Numbered from the stretch's first letter, positions 50,464 to 58,262 are shown. The stretch is 64,000 nucleotides of DNA from Gammaproteobacteria bacterium (GCA_023228645.1 JALOAT010000015.1:1-64000), one strand, 5' to 3'. Notes: a model not told the origin generated them from the letters alone. Translations and numbers: made by a program.

Positions 50464-51822
50464 ATGGAGCCGCCTGCCGGGAAGCCTTCATGTGAGCAGA
50501 TCATCGATATCTTTCCTGACCCGTTCGTGGTCATCAATCGCGACTATCGCATTGTTGCGGCCAACAAGAATTATCTGAAGCACTACGGCTATCCCGACAT
50601 CCGGGCCGTCGTGGGCAAGCCCTGTCACGAGATTTCGCATCACTCCGCGGTGCCGTGCAGCCAAAATGGCGAGCACTGCCCGCTGGAACGGGTCTTCGAG
50701 ACCGGCGAGCCCACTCAGGTGATGCACATGCATTTCCGCGATGGGGTGGAGGAATTCTGTCAGCTGCATTCCACACCGTTACTGGACGCCGATGGCAAGG
50801 TGCTTTATGTGGGCGAAACCATCTATCCGGTGAGCCGTCCGACCGAGGACCGCATCCTGGTAGGCCGCTCGCGCCCCATGCTGCGCATGATCAGCCTGCT
50901 GCAGCGGGTGGCGCCCACGCCGACCACTGTGCTGCTGCTTGGCGAGAGTGGTGTGGGCAAGGAATGTGTCGCCCAGTACATCCACCAGTATTCGCACCGC
51001 TCGCGACTGCCGTTCGTGATCGTGGATTGCGGCACGCTCGGGGAGAACCTCATCGAGAGCGAGTTGTTCGGCCATGAAAAGGGTGCCTTCACCGGCGCCG
51101 CCTCGCGCAAGAAGGGCCTGTTCGAGGTGGCCCATGGCGGCACGCTGTTCATCGACGAAATCGCCGAACTGCCCTTGCCGCTCCAGACCAAGCTGCTGCG
51201 GGTGCTGGAAACCGGCTCCATCCGGCGCATCGGCGGCACCGAGTACATCAAGGTGGATGTGCGTGTGATTGCTGCCACCAACAAGGACCTCCAGGCGATG
51301 GTGGAGCGGAACGAGTTCCGCCAGGACCTTTATTACCGGTTTTCTGCATTTCCAGTCACCATTCCCAGTCTGCGCGAGCGCCCGGACGACATCCCAGCGC
51401 TGGCCGAACATTTCCTCTCACGCACGGAAGACGGCGATCGACACCTGCCGTTGTCGCCGGACGTTATCGAGACCCTGATGAGCCACGATTACCCGGGCAA
51501 CGTGCGGGAGCTTCGCAACGTGCTTGAGCGCGCGGCGATCCTGGCATACGGCCAGGTGATGTGCCCGGAGCACGTGGTGTTCGAGACTGCGCGCGCGCCG
51601 CGCGAGCCGGGCAACCTGCCTCCGCGGCGCAGACGGCTCATCGAACGTCGCGGCTGCCGCTTCTCGGATGACGAGATCATCACCGCATTACAGCGCTGCG
51701 ACGGCCACCGTGCGCGGGCTGCGGAACTGCTCGGTGTCAGCGAACGGACGCTCTACCGCTACGTGCAGAAACTGCGTGCGAAACTGCCGCCGGAACTGGC
51801 GGCGGAATTCGCGGAGGAATGA
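50464..51822 (+). CDS. fisR: FisR-type sigma-54-dependent sulfur-responsive activator
   Basis: 452 residues; GGGGGGAAG precedes the ATG. The N-terminal PAS-like sensor (about 10-125) holds Cys54, Cys65 and Cys72 in CHEISHHSAVPCSQNGEHC. The 11- and 7-residue spacing equals that of the three sensing cysteines of FisR (C53, C64, C71, from memory), which forms sulfur-bridged links with polysulfide. The AAA+ domain has GESGVGKE, the sigma-54-contact loop GAFTGA and LFIDEIAELP. The Fis-type helix-turn-helix is at the end (ALQRCDGHRARAAELLGVSERTLYRYVQKL). It lies directly after sqr, which has a sigma-54 promoter. Confidence 0.88.
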   Translation: MEPPAGKPSCEQIIDIFPDPFVVINRDYRIVAANKNYLKHYGYPDIRAVVGKPCHEISHHSAVPCSQNGEHCPLERVFETGEPTQVMHMHFRDGVEEFCQLHSTPLLDADGKVLYVGETIYPVSRPTEDRILVGRSRPMLRMISLLQRVAPTPTTVLLLGESGVGKECVAQYIHQYSHRSRLPFVIVDCGTLGENLIESELFGHEKGAFTGAASRKKGLFEVAHGGTLFIDEIAELPLPLQTKLLRVLETGSIRRIGGTEYIKVDVRVIAATNKDLQAMVERNEFRQDLYYRFSAFPVTIPSLRERPDDIPALAEHFLSRTEDGDRHLPLSPDVIETLMSHDYPGNVRELRNVLERAAILAYGQVMCPEHVVFETARAPREPGNLPPRRRRLIERRGCRFSDDEIITALQRCDGHRARAAELLGVSERTLYRYVQKLRAKLPPELAAEFAEE

Positions 51823-51832
51823 AGAAGAGAGT

Positions 51833-52008
51833 AACCACGGGGGACACGGGGAAATCCCTTTTGTGAAGAGCGCCCTCGGGCGGCGGTTGTCTTGGCATGC
51901 GTGGGTCGTCGCGCTCTGGGCATGCTCCCAGGGGCGAGCCGTCAGCCTGGGACGCCAACGGATGTCCCCCGTGATCCCCGTGTCCCCGTGGTTGATGCTT
52001 TTTCTTGT
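51833..52008. repeat. Family D paired repeat
   Basis: The left end AACCACGGGGGACACGGGG (51833-51851) and right end CCCCGTGTCCCCGTGGTT (about 51976-51993) are inverted copies about 125 bases apart, followed by GATGCTTTTTCTTGTTCCC as at 31294-31313. The space between them holds nothing recognisable. Confidence 0.75.
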
Positions 52009-52033
52009 TCCCAGGCGCGCATACGCGGGGAAC

Positions 52034-52062
52034 AAAAAAGGGCGGCCGATCGGCCGCCCTTT
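52034..52062 (-). terminator. Intrinsic terminator of the rhodanese operon
   Basis: GGGCGGCCG-AT-CGGCCGCCC, a perfect 9-bp stem, followed on the minus strand by TTTTTT. It lies 20 bases past the stop of the distal rhodanese gene. The symmetric TTT on the plus side could also stop transcription arriving from fisR. Confidence 0.85.
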
Positions 52063-52082
52063 GGGGTCTTACGACAGTTGCC

Positions 52083-52754
52083 TTACGGCTTGACCACCGT
52101 GAAGCCCAGGTTTTCCCAGTTCTGCATGCCACCGCGGTACCACTTGATCTTCTCGGCGGGGTAGCCGAACTTCAGCAGCGTGCGGATGTTGGTGGGGGAC
52201 TGGCCGCACCACATGCCGTTGCAGAACATCACCAGGGTCTTGGCGCTGGAGAAGTCCCACAGGCCTTCCTGGTTCTTGGCGCCGAATTCCTTCTCCATGA
52301 TGTCGGCGATGTCGAACGGGCTGGCGCCGCTGGCGGGGTTCAGCTTGTTCCAGGGCAGGTTCTTGGCGCCGGGAATGGTGCCCTTCTCGACCCAGTCGGG
52401 CGTGCGCGAGTCGACCACCAGGATGGAGTTGTCGCCCGCGCTCATCTGCTTGAGGTAATGCAGCATCTCCACTTCACCGATGGTGTCGACGCCGGGGGCG
52501 AGCTGCGCCGGCTGGATGCAGAACGGCGGGCACTTGCGCGAGGTCTTGGCGAACGCCGGATTCACATTGGCGTTCTCGTCCTGGTTGCGCATGATCGTGG
52601 TCTTCTTGCCGGCATGCACCACGTCCACCGAGCCCAGTTCCGGCGTGATGGAGACTGCGGGTTTGGCCGCTGCGTTGCCGTTGGTGGCGCAACCGCTGGC
52701 GAGGCCGAGTACGGCTGCGGCGAACAGGGCGGTGATGATCTTGGTCTTCGTCAT
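52083..52754 (-). CDS. Periplasmic rhodanese-like protein, lipoprotein copy
   Basis: 223 residues from an ATG with AAAGGA upstream. A lipobox (GLASGC, about residue 22) predicts a lipid anchor. The single rhodanese domain has the active loop MFCNGMWCGQSPTN, with Cys at both ends, and SILVVDSRTPDWVEKGTIPG. An extra motif RKCPPFCIQPAQLAPG precedes it. Such enzymes move sulfane sulfur between carriers. It is the second of two tandem paralogues that share almost identical C-terminal halves at DNA level (offset 709 bases). Confidence 0.9.
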   Translation of the reverse strand: MTKTKIITALFAAAVLGLASGCATNGNAAAKPAVSITPELGSVDVVHAGKKTTIMRNQDENANVNPAFAKTSRKCPPFCIQPAQLAPGVDTIGEVEMLHYLKQMSAGDNSILVVDSRTPDWVEKGTIPGAKNLPWNKLNPASGASPFDIADIMEKEFGAKNQEGLWDFSSAKTLVMFCNGMWCGQSPTNIRTLLKFGYPAEKIKWYRGGMQNWENLGFTVVKP

Positions 52755-52791
52755 GTTCTGAGTCCTTTGCACGTTGGCAGGCAATGGCTGA

Positions 52792-53448
52792 TTACGGCTT
52801 GACGGTGGTCAGGCCCAGGTTTTCCCAGTCCTGCATGCCGCCGCGATACCACTTGATCTTGTGGGCGGGGTAGCCGAACTTCAGCAGCGTGCGGATGTTG
52901 GTGGGGGACTGGCCGCACCACATGCCGTTGCAGAACATCACCAGGGTCTTGGCGCCGGAGAAGTCCCACAGGCCTTCCTGGTTCTTGGCGCCGAATTCCT
53001 TCTCCATGATGTCGGCGATGTCGAACGGGCTGGCGCCGCTGGCGGGGTTCAGCTTGTTCCAGGGCAGGTTCTTGGCGCCGGGAATGGTGCCCTTCTCGAC
53101 CCAGTCGGGCGTGCGCGAGTCGACCACCAGGATGGACTTGTCGCCATCGCTCATCTGCTTCAGGTAGTGGATCACTTCCACTTCGCCGATGGTCTCCACG
53201 CCGGGGGCGAGCTGCGCCGGCTGGATGCAGAAGGGCGGGCACTTGCGCGAGGTCTTGGCGAACGCCGGATTCACGTTGGCGTTCTCGTTCTGGTTGCGCA
53301 CGATGCTGGTCTTCTTGCCGTTGTGCACGACGTCCACCGAAGCGATCTCCGGCGTGATCTTCACGGCCAGGTCGGCAGCCAAGACGGCGCCCGGCACGGC
53401 CAGGCACGCTACCAGAGCCGTCGAGGTCACTAGTTTGCTCAGGTTCAT
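52792..53448 (-). CDS. Periplasmic rhodanese-like protein, soluble copy
   Basis: 218 residues from an ATG with AAAGGAG upstream. A cleavable signal peptide (LAVPGAVLAA, about residue 24) replaces the lipobox of its tandem twin. The same CPPFC motif, rhodanese core (VVDSRTPDWVEKGTIPGAKN) and MFCNGMWCGQSPTN loop follow. Thirty-seven bases separate the twins. Expression probably comes from the sigma-54 promoter at 53784-53798. A periplasmic location suits capture of sulfane sulfur released by SQR or taken up from outside. Confidence 0.9.
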   Translation of the reverse strand: MNLSKLVTSTALVACLAVPGAVLAADLAVKITPEIASVDVVHNGKKTSIVRNQNENANVNPAFAKTSRKCPPFCIQPAQLAPGVETIGEVEVIHYLKQMSDGDKSILVVDSRTPDWVEKGTIPGAKNLPWNKLNPASGASPFDIADIMEKEFGAKNQEGLWDFSGAKTLVMFCNGMWCGQSPTNIRTLLKFGYPAHKIKWYRGGMQDWENLGLTTVKP

Positions 53449-53520
53449 CAGAGTCTCCTTTGGTGTTTTGAAGAACTATTTGTCGTTGTTATGAAAGTCC
53501 GGGCCCGTGGGCCTGATTCA

Positions 53521-53540
53521 CCCTGCCCGTACGGGCAGGG
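53521..53540 (-). other. Perfect 20-base palindrome between small gene and rhodanese
   Basis: CCCTGCCCGTACGGGCAGGG, immediately beside GAAGAATTCTTC, another palindrome overlapping the small gene's stop. No T-run follows on the minus strand, so it may be an mRNA-processing or partial-termination hairpin between the small gene and the rhodanese genes. Confidence 0.5.
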
Positions 53541-53549
53541 AAGAATTCT

Positions 53550-53705
53550 TCAGCAATCGGGTTCCGCATCGCCGGCGGTGCTGCCGGAGTCGGGAGAACC
53601 CTGCTGTGTCCCGGTGTCGGGTGCAGGGGGGGCATCATCCGCCAGGGCGAACGCGTGCGTGAACATCAGAAGCAGGGAAAGCAAGGCGATGCCGAGTTTT
53701 TTCAT
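53550..53705 (-). CDS. Small exported protein ending in cysteine
   Basis: 51 residues from an ATG with GGAGGA 4 bases upstream. A clear signal peptide (KKLGIALLSLLLMFTHAFALA) leaves a mature part of about 29 residues rich in Asp, Pro, Gly and Ser and ending PDC. No family is recognised. It is the first gene after the sigma-54 promoter at 53784-53798 and precedes the two rhodaneses, so a role with sulfane sulfur, perhaps through its lone C-terminal Cys, is conceivable but unproven. Confidence 0.7.
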   Translation of the reverse strand: MKKLGIALLSLLLMFTHAFALADDAPPAPDTGTQQGSPDSGSTAGDAEPDC

Positions 53706-53783
53706 ATCTCCTCCAGGGACCGGACTGGTGCCGGCTTTGTCATCGGACCAGGCGTCGCGACACCGGGCCTGCTTCAAGAAACT

Positions 53784-53798
53784 GCAATGGATATGCCA
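53784..53798 (-). promoter_or_regulatory. Sigma-54 promoter of the small-protein/rhodanese genes
   Basis: On the minus strand TGGCATA-TCCA-TTGC, followed by AG, fits TGGCACG-N4-TTGC with exact GG-to-GC spacing. Transcription would start near 53772, about 67 bases before the small gene ATG. Confidence 0.75.
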
Positions 53799-53904
53799 CG
53801 TTAGCGAACACTAATAAGTATTCCGAAGGGGATAGGCGCCGGGGCAGACGGAGGCGATTCTGGCCCTGAAAACCGCCCGACGGCACTGCAAGACCTGCCA
53901 GGCA

Positions 53905-53937
53905 TGTCATTTATGCTGCCGTGTGACAGGTCTGTCC
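53905..53937 (-). promoter_or_regulatory. Composite operator upstream of the rhodanese-side sigma-54 promoter
   Basis: Read on the plus strand: TGTCA-N14-TGACA-N4-TGTCC, the same half-sites and spacing as upstream of the activator gene (50374-50406). Its centre is about 125 bases from the -24 element, a normal distance for a sigma-54 activator site. A further TGTCA stands at 53939-53943. Confidence 0.6.
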
Positions 53938-53940
53938 CTG

Positions 53941-56118
53941 TCATGCGGTGGCAGGAATGACCTGATTCCTGCCACCGGACTTGGCGCTGTAGAGTGCCTC
54001 GTCGGCACGGCCGACCAGTTCGTCGATGGTGGTGACGCGCAGATCCGGGTAGGTGGCCACCCCGACGCTGACGGTGAGTTTCAGGTCTGCGTGGCCGGGC
54101 ACGACGGTTTTTTCCACGGCTGCGCGGATCTTGTCCGCCACCGCCAGGGCGTCGGTGCGGTTGGTGTGCTGGAGTACCACCAGAAACTCTTCGCCGCCGT
54201 AGCGGCCAACCACGTCTACCTCGCGCAGGCTGCTGCGGATGATGCCTGACACGGTGCGCAGTGCCTGATCACCCACCTGATGGCCGAAGCGGTCGTTGAT
54301 GCGCTTGAAATGGTCGAGATCGAGCAGCAGGACCGACAAAGGGGTGCGGTAGCGTTCGGCCTTGGCGAATTCCTCGTCGAGGCGGCGCGACAGGTAGCGG
54401 CGGTTGTACACCTGGGTGAGTTCGTCGGTGATGGACAGGCGTTCAACCTTCTCGTGGGTGAAGGCGTTTTCCAGCACGATGGCGATTTGGTTGGTAGCGT
54501 ACTCGAGCATGCCAATCTCTTCCGTACGGAAGCGGCTGAGCGTGGCGAGCATGAGCAGACCGAGCAGTTCGTCCCGATAGACGATGGGGAAGAAGGCCAC
54601 CTCGTTGGGCAGTGCTTCGGCAACGCCGAAATTGACAATGATGCGGCATTCCTCCGAAGGGCGCTGCACGTGGATGGGCCGCCGTTTCAAGGCCGCCTCA
54701 CCGGGCAGACCCTGGCCCAGGTCGAGGGAGTTCATGGCGTCCAAGTGGAGCCCGTAAGCCACGAAAGGCTTGAGCTGTGTGCCGCCGTTCTCGCGATCGG
54801 CCAGGTAGATGGCACCCGTCTGGGAGCCGGTCAGATCGATCAGCTTGTCGAGTGCATGGCGCAGAAGTTCATCGGGCTTGCGGTTTGAAATGAGCAGGGA
54901 CGCGAGCGAGTTGAAGCTCTCGACGCGCTCCTGATGCTCCTGGACCGCGGCAGCCATACGATTGAACCCGGCGCCCATGCCCTCGAATTCGTCCTTGGTG
55001 CGGATGTCGGTGCGGGCCCGCAGGTTACCGGCCGCGAAACTGTCCATGGCCCCGATGATGGCGCGCATGGGCGTCATGGTGTCGCGATAGGCGAGGAACG
55101 CGATGAGCAGCGACAGGGCCATGCCCAAGCCAATGAAGCCATAGACGTAGCGGGTATTTTCCGCAATCAGGCCGTCGATGTTGGATCGTCGAACGCCGAT
55201 GGACAGCGCGCCGATGGACACGCCTTCCAGATTGAGGATGGGTTCGGAGATGACGAAGCTCGGAATGTCGTTGATGAGTGTCTGGCCGCGGAAGACCTCG
55301 CCCTGCTGGATGGCGCGGTTCAGCGCCATGGGTGCGAGCAGGCCCGTGGCCCAGATGTTATTGGGCCGGTTGGATGCCGAGATGATGCGTGACTCCTGGA
55401 TCACCGAGGCGAACAGCGCTGCCTCGATGCTCAAGTAGTCGTGGATGGCATTGGGCAGCCAGTTGTCATTGTTCAGCAGGACCACGCCCACCAGGGCGCC
55501 CACTTGGCGGCCGGACTGGCGCACCGGGACGACCACGGTCTGGCTCAACACCTGGGTGTCGAGGCTGGCGTATTCCAGCGGGTTTTCCTCCATGAACAGG
55601 GCGTTGTTGAGCAGTTCGGCAGAGACGATGGGCTTGTCGAGGGCCAGGGCCTGGGTGACCGTGTTGTTGAGTGTGGCGATGTCACCGGTCGGGCCGTGGC
55701 GCCGGGCGACGATGCGCTGGTCGCGATCGATCGCCAGCCAGACGTCCGCAAAGGGATGCAGGGCGGCATGCCGGTGCAGCAAACGGGTCAGCGCGGCGCG
55801 GTCTTCCGCCGCGAGCGCATCCTGCACGGCCGGCGTGGCGGCGGATTGGAGCAGGGCGTCGCGCAGGCTGTCGCTGCGCTGGTGGAACACACGCCAGGCG
55901 CCACGCAGGTTTGATTCAAGGGCGTTGAGCGTCTCCTGCTCAAGCGCGTCACGCAACGCGGCGCTGGTCAGCGCGAGCAGGCCGAGCATGGGGATGAACA
56001 CCACCAGGGCGAAGGCGATCAGCGTCTTCCATCCCATGGAGAGGTAAAAGCGCTGGGGGCCCCAGGCGACGCGAAAGACTTCTTCCTTCGCGACAGGGCG
56101 GTTGGCAGGTGTGAGCAT
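53941..56118 (-). CDS. Diguanylate cyclase with dCache, HAMP and GAF domains
   Basis: 725 residues. TM helix about 30-52, an extracytoplasmic dCache-like sensor to about 320, second TM helix (VYGFIGLGMALSLLIAFLAY), HAMP (about 345-395), GAF (about 405-545) and a C-terminal GGDEF domain with GRYGGEEF near residue 639. The GGEEF active site is intact, and REVD five residues before it is the inhibitory I-site. It makes cyclic di-GMP in response to periplasmic and cytosolic signals. The gene precedes the sulfur locus on the same strand, but the sigma-54 promoter between them suggests separate control. Confidence 0.93.
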   Translation of the reverse strand: MLTPANRPVAKEEVFRVAWGPQRFYLSMGWKTLIAFALVVFIPMLGLLALTSAALRDALEQETLNALESNLRGAWRVFHQRSDSLRDALLQSAATPAVQDALAAEDRAALTRLLHRHAALHPFADVWLAIDRDQRIVARRHGPTGDIATLNNTVTQALALDKPIVSAELLNNALFMEENPLEYASLDTQVLSQTVVVPVRQSGRQVGALVGVVLLNNDNWLPNAIHDYLSIEAALFASVIQESRIISASNRPNNIWATGLLAPMALNRAIQQGEVFRGQTLINDIPSFVISEPILNLEGVSIGALSIGVRRSNIDGLIAENTRYVYGFIGLGMALSLLIAFLAYRDTMTPMRAIIGAMDSFAAGNLRARTDIRTKDEFEGMGAGFNRMAAAVQEHQERVESFNSLASLLISNRKPDELLRHALDKLIDLTGSQTGAIYLADRENGGTQLKPFVAYGLHLDAMNSLDLGQGLPGEAALKRRPIHVQRPSEECRIIVNFGVAEALPNEVAFFPIVYRDELLGLLMLATLSRFRTEEIGMLEYATNQIAIVLENAFTHEKVERLSITDELTQVYNRRYLSRRLDEEFAKAERYRTPLSVLLLDLDHFKRINDRFGHQVGDQALRTVSGIIRSSLREVDVVGRYGGEEFLVVLQHTNRTDALAVADKIRAAVEKTVVPGHADLKLTVSVGVATYPDLRVTTIDELVGRADEALYSAKSGGRNQVIPATA

Positions 56119-56207
56119 GTCCAGCTCTCGTTATGTTTGCGCGCGATGTCTGCGCGCGCATGATACCTGCGACTTCGCTCACCCTGATATGACTTGGATC
56201 ACCCGTT

Positions 56208-56237
56208 CAAAAAAACGGCGTGTGTGTCACACGCCGT
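56208..56237 (-). terminator. Strong intrinsic terminator
   Basis: On the minus strand ACGGCGTGTG-ACA-CACACGCCGT followed by TTTTTT: a perfect 10-bp stem and long T-run. It lies about 175 bases beyond the Crp/Fnr stop, leaving a transcribed 3' region. Confidence 0.9.
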
Positions 56238-56334
56238 CAAAACACCACAGAATGGAGGAGAAGCCGTAGGCTCCTGCCGGACGATTCAGGAGCAAGGCCT
56301 GTGCCAAGGGCACAGGCACGGCATCCATGGGCAT
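56226..56334 (-). other. Candidate small ORF or 3'-UTR small RNA
   Basis: Between the Crp/Fnr stop and the terminator the minus strand can encode about 35 residues (MPMDAVPVPLAQALLLNRPA...), whose stop lies inside the terminator stem. No ribosome site is visible. It also contains a hairpin GCCTGTGCC-CTT-GGCACAGGC. It could be a small protein, a regulatory RNA released from the 3' end, or nothing. Confidence 0.3.
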
Positions 56335-56410
56335 TTCGCCGACGATATGCTGATCAATCCTGCCAAATGGCGGTGAATGACATCCCGATGACAGGCCGGG
56401 GCAGGCGGGC

Positions 56411-57076
56411 TCAATGGGCGAAGCGCTGCTGCAGGGCGTGGGGGACGAGGATGTGGATGCGCCCACGCGACAGCTGAAGGAGCCCCTGGCGTTCGAAATC
56501 CTTCAGCTGACGGCTGATCACCTCGCGCGCCGTCCCCAGCTCCGCGGCCAGCTCCTGGTGGGTGGCCTCCACCAGACCCTCGGCGTTGGCGAGTTCCAGC
56601 AGGCGCGCGCACAGACGCTGATCGATGCGGCCGAAGGCGACTTCCTCCACCAAGAGGATCAGGTCGCTGAGGCGCTGCCCATAGGCGGTGAAGACGAACT
56701 GGCGGAAGCCTGGGGACTGGTCCAGGGCCTTGAAGAAACCGGCCACGGGAAGCACGGCAGCGGTCACCTCCGTTTCGGTCACCCCTTCGGCCGGATAGCG
56801 TTCGCGGGCGAGCAGGCAGGAGGTGGTGAGCACACAGGAATCACCGCCCTCCAGGCGGTAGAGGGTGATCTCACGGCCGTTTTCCGCCAGCTTCTGCACC
56901 CGCACCGAGCCTTCGAGCACCAGCATGTAGTTCTCGCACACGTCGCCGGCGCGGAATACGGCGACACCCGCGGGCACGCTGACCACCCGGGCGGCCTGGC
57001 GCAGCGCCAGCCAGGCCGCGTCGGTGAGCGGCGCCAGCCCCGGGAACCGGGTCCACCAGTCCGTGCCCGGGTTCAT
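56411..57076 (-). CDS. Crp/Fnr-family regulator with Cys-rich sensor
   Basis: 221 residues from an ATG overlapping the DAHP synthase stop (ATGA). An N-terminal nucleotide-type barrel (VVSVPAGVAVFRAGDVCENYMLVLEGSVRVQ) and C-terminal winged helix with TAREVISRQLKDFERQGLL are clear. Cys residues at DVCEN and GGDSCVLTTSCLLA sit in the sensor domain but not in the FNR cluster pattern, so a redox or sulfur signal is possible. It should be co-transcribed with DAHP synthase and ends at a strong terminator. Confidence 0.87.
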   Translation of the reverse strand: MNPGTDWWTRFPGLAPLTDAAWLALRQAARVVSVPAGVAVFRAGDVCENYMLVLEGSVRVQKLAENGREITLYRLEGGDSCVLTTSCLLARERYPAEGVTETEVTAAVLPVAGFFKALDQSPGFRQFVFTAYGQRLSDLILLVEEVAFGRIDQRLCARLLELANAEGLVEATHQELAAELGTAREVISRQLKDFERQGLLQLSRGRIHILVPHALQQRFAH

Positions 57077-58197
57077 GGGCCGTCCGGGGCGTAGCGGGCG
57101 GCCAGGGCGCAACGTCTTTCGTAGGCCTCGCGCGCAATGGTCATGTCGTCGAAGAAGTACGGGAGCTCGCCGAGCGTCAGGGCCTGCGGACCGTCCACCA
57201 GCGCCTTGGGTGGCTGGGGATGGAAGTCCACCAGGATCATGTTGGCGCCGGCGACCACCGCCTGGGCGGCCACCTGGAACACATCGAGGATGCCGTCGGG
57301 CCCCCGCTCACGGGTGCCGACCGAATGGGAGGGGTCGACGCACACCGGCATGCGCGTGAGGCGCTTGACCACCGGCACGTGGGCGAAGTCGACGAAATTG
57401 CGGTGCGGGTCGCCCATGTTGGTCTTCATGCCGCGCAGGCCGAATACCACGCGCGTGTTGCCTTCCGAAGCCAGGTACTCAGCGGCGTGCAGGGATTCGT
57501 CCAGGGTGATGCCGAAGCCGCGCTTGAGCAGCACAGGAAAATCCCGTTGGCGCCCCACCGCCTTGAGGAGTTCGAAATTCTGCGTGTTGCGCGTGCCGAT
57601 CTGCAGCATGACACCGGTGGGATTGCCGGTGCGGTGCAGCGCCTCGCTGATCTCGTCCACGTGCTTCTCGTGGGTGACCTCCATGGCGATGACCTTGATA
57701 CCGTACTTGCCGGCCAGTTCGAACACGTAGGGCAGGCAGGTCTGGCCGTGGCCCTGGAAGGCATAGGGGCTGGTGCGCGGCTTGTACGCGCCCATGCGCG
57801 TGCACACCTGGCCCTGGTCGCGCAGGGCGCGCAGCATGGCTTCGACGCTTTCGGGCGTGTCCACCGCGCACAGGCCGGCGAAGATGTTCAGGTTTTCCTG
57901 GCCGAAGCGGACGCCGTTGTAGTCGAAGCCGGTGGTGCGATGGTCATTCCTGTGCCGGCCGAGCACGCGGTAGGGTTCGGAAATGCGCACCACGCGTTCC
58001 ACGCCGGGCAGGACCTCGATCTCCGCACTGCTCAGGGAGCTGGTCTCGCCGATGAGGTACAGCTCGGTGAGCACTTGCTGGGAGCCGTGCTCCTCATGGA
58101 CGCGCACTTGCACGCGCGGGAGATTGGAGAGAAAACCCATCAGGGCATCGAACTCGGCGCTGCTGCGGTCGAGGTTCGGCTTGAGAATGATGATCAT
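57073..58197 (-). CDS. 3-Deoxy-7-phosphoheptulonate (DAHP) synthase, type I-beta
   Basis: 374 residues. The N-terminal ferredoxin-like regulatory part (MIIILKPNLD ... about residue 70) precedes the TIM-barrel: GQENLNIFAGLCAVDTPE, RMGAYKPRTSPYAFQG, FPVLLKRGFGIT and CVDPSHSVGTRE. It is the longer beta-type found with an ACT-like or ferredoxin-like domain, and it commits PEP and erythrose 4-phosphate to aromatic synthesis. Its stop overlaps the start of a Crp/Fnr gene. Confidence 0.9.
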   Translation of the reverse strand: MIIILKPNLDRSSAEFDALMGFLSNLPRVQVRVHEEHGSQQVLTELYLIGETSSLSSAEIEVLPGVERVVRISEPYRVLGRHRNDHRTTGFDYNGVRFGQENLNIFAGLCAVDTPESVEAMLRALRDQGQVCTRMGAYKPRTSPYAFQGHGQTCLPYVFELAGKYGIKVIAMEVTHEKHVDEISEALHRTGNPTGVMLQIGTRNTQNFELLKAVGRQRDFPVLLKRGFGITLDESLHAAEYLASEGNTRVVFGLRGMKTNMGDPHRNFVDFAHVPVVKRLTRMPVCVDPSHSVGTRERGPDGILDVFQVAAQAVVAGANMILVDFHPQPPKALVDGPQALTLGELPYFFDDMTIAREAYERRCALAARYAPDGP

Positions 58198-58262
58198 CGG
58201 CGGACCTTGTGAATGCGGGACAGGCGCGCCCGATTATTCCAGAAACGCGCCTGTCCGCAAGG

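Noticed and set aside
53521..53540. Palindrome as a full terminator between the small gene and the rhodaneses
   Set aside because: No T-run follows on the transcribed strand; read-through seems likely, so it was listed only as a hairpin.
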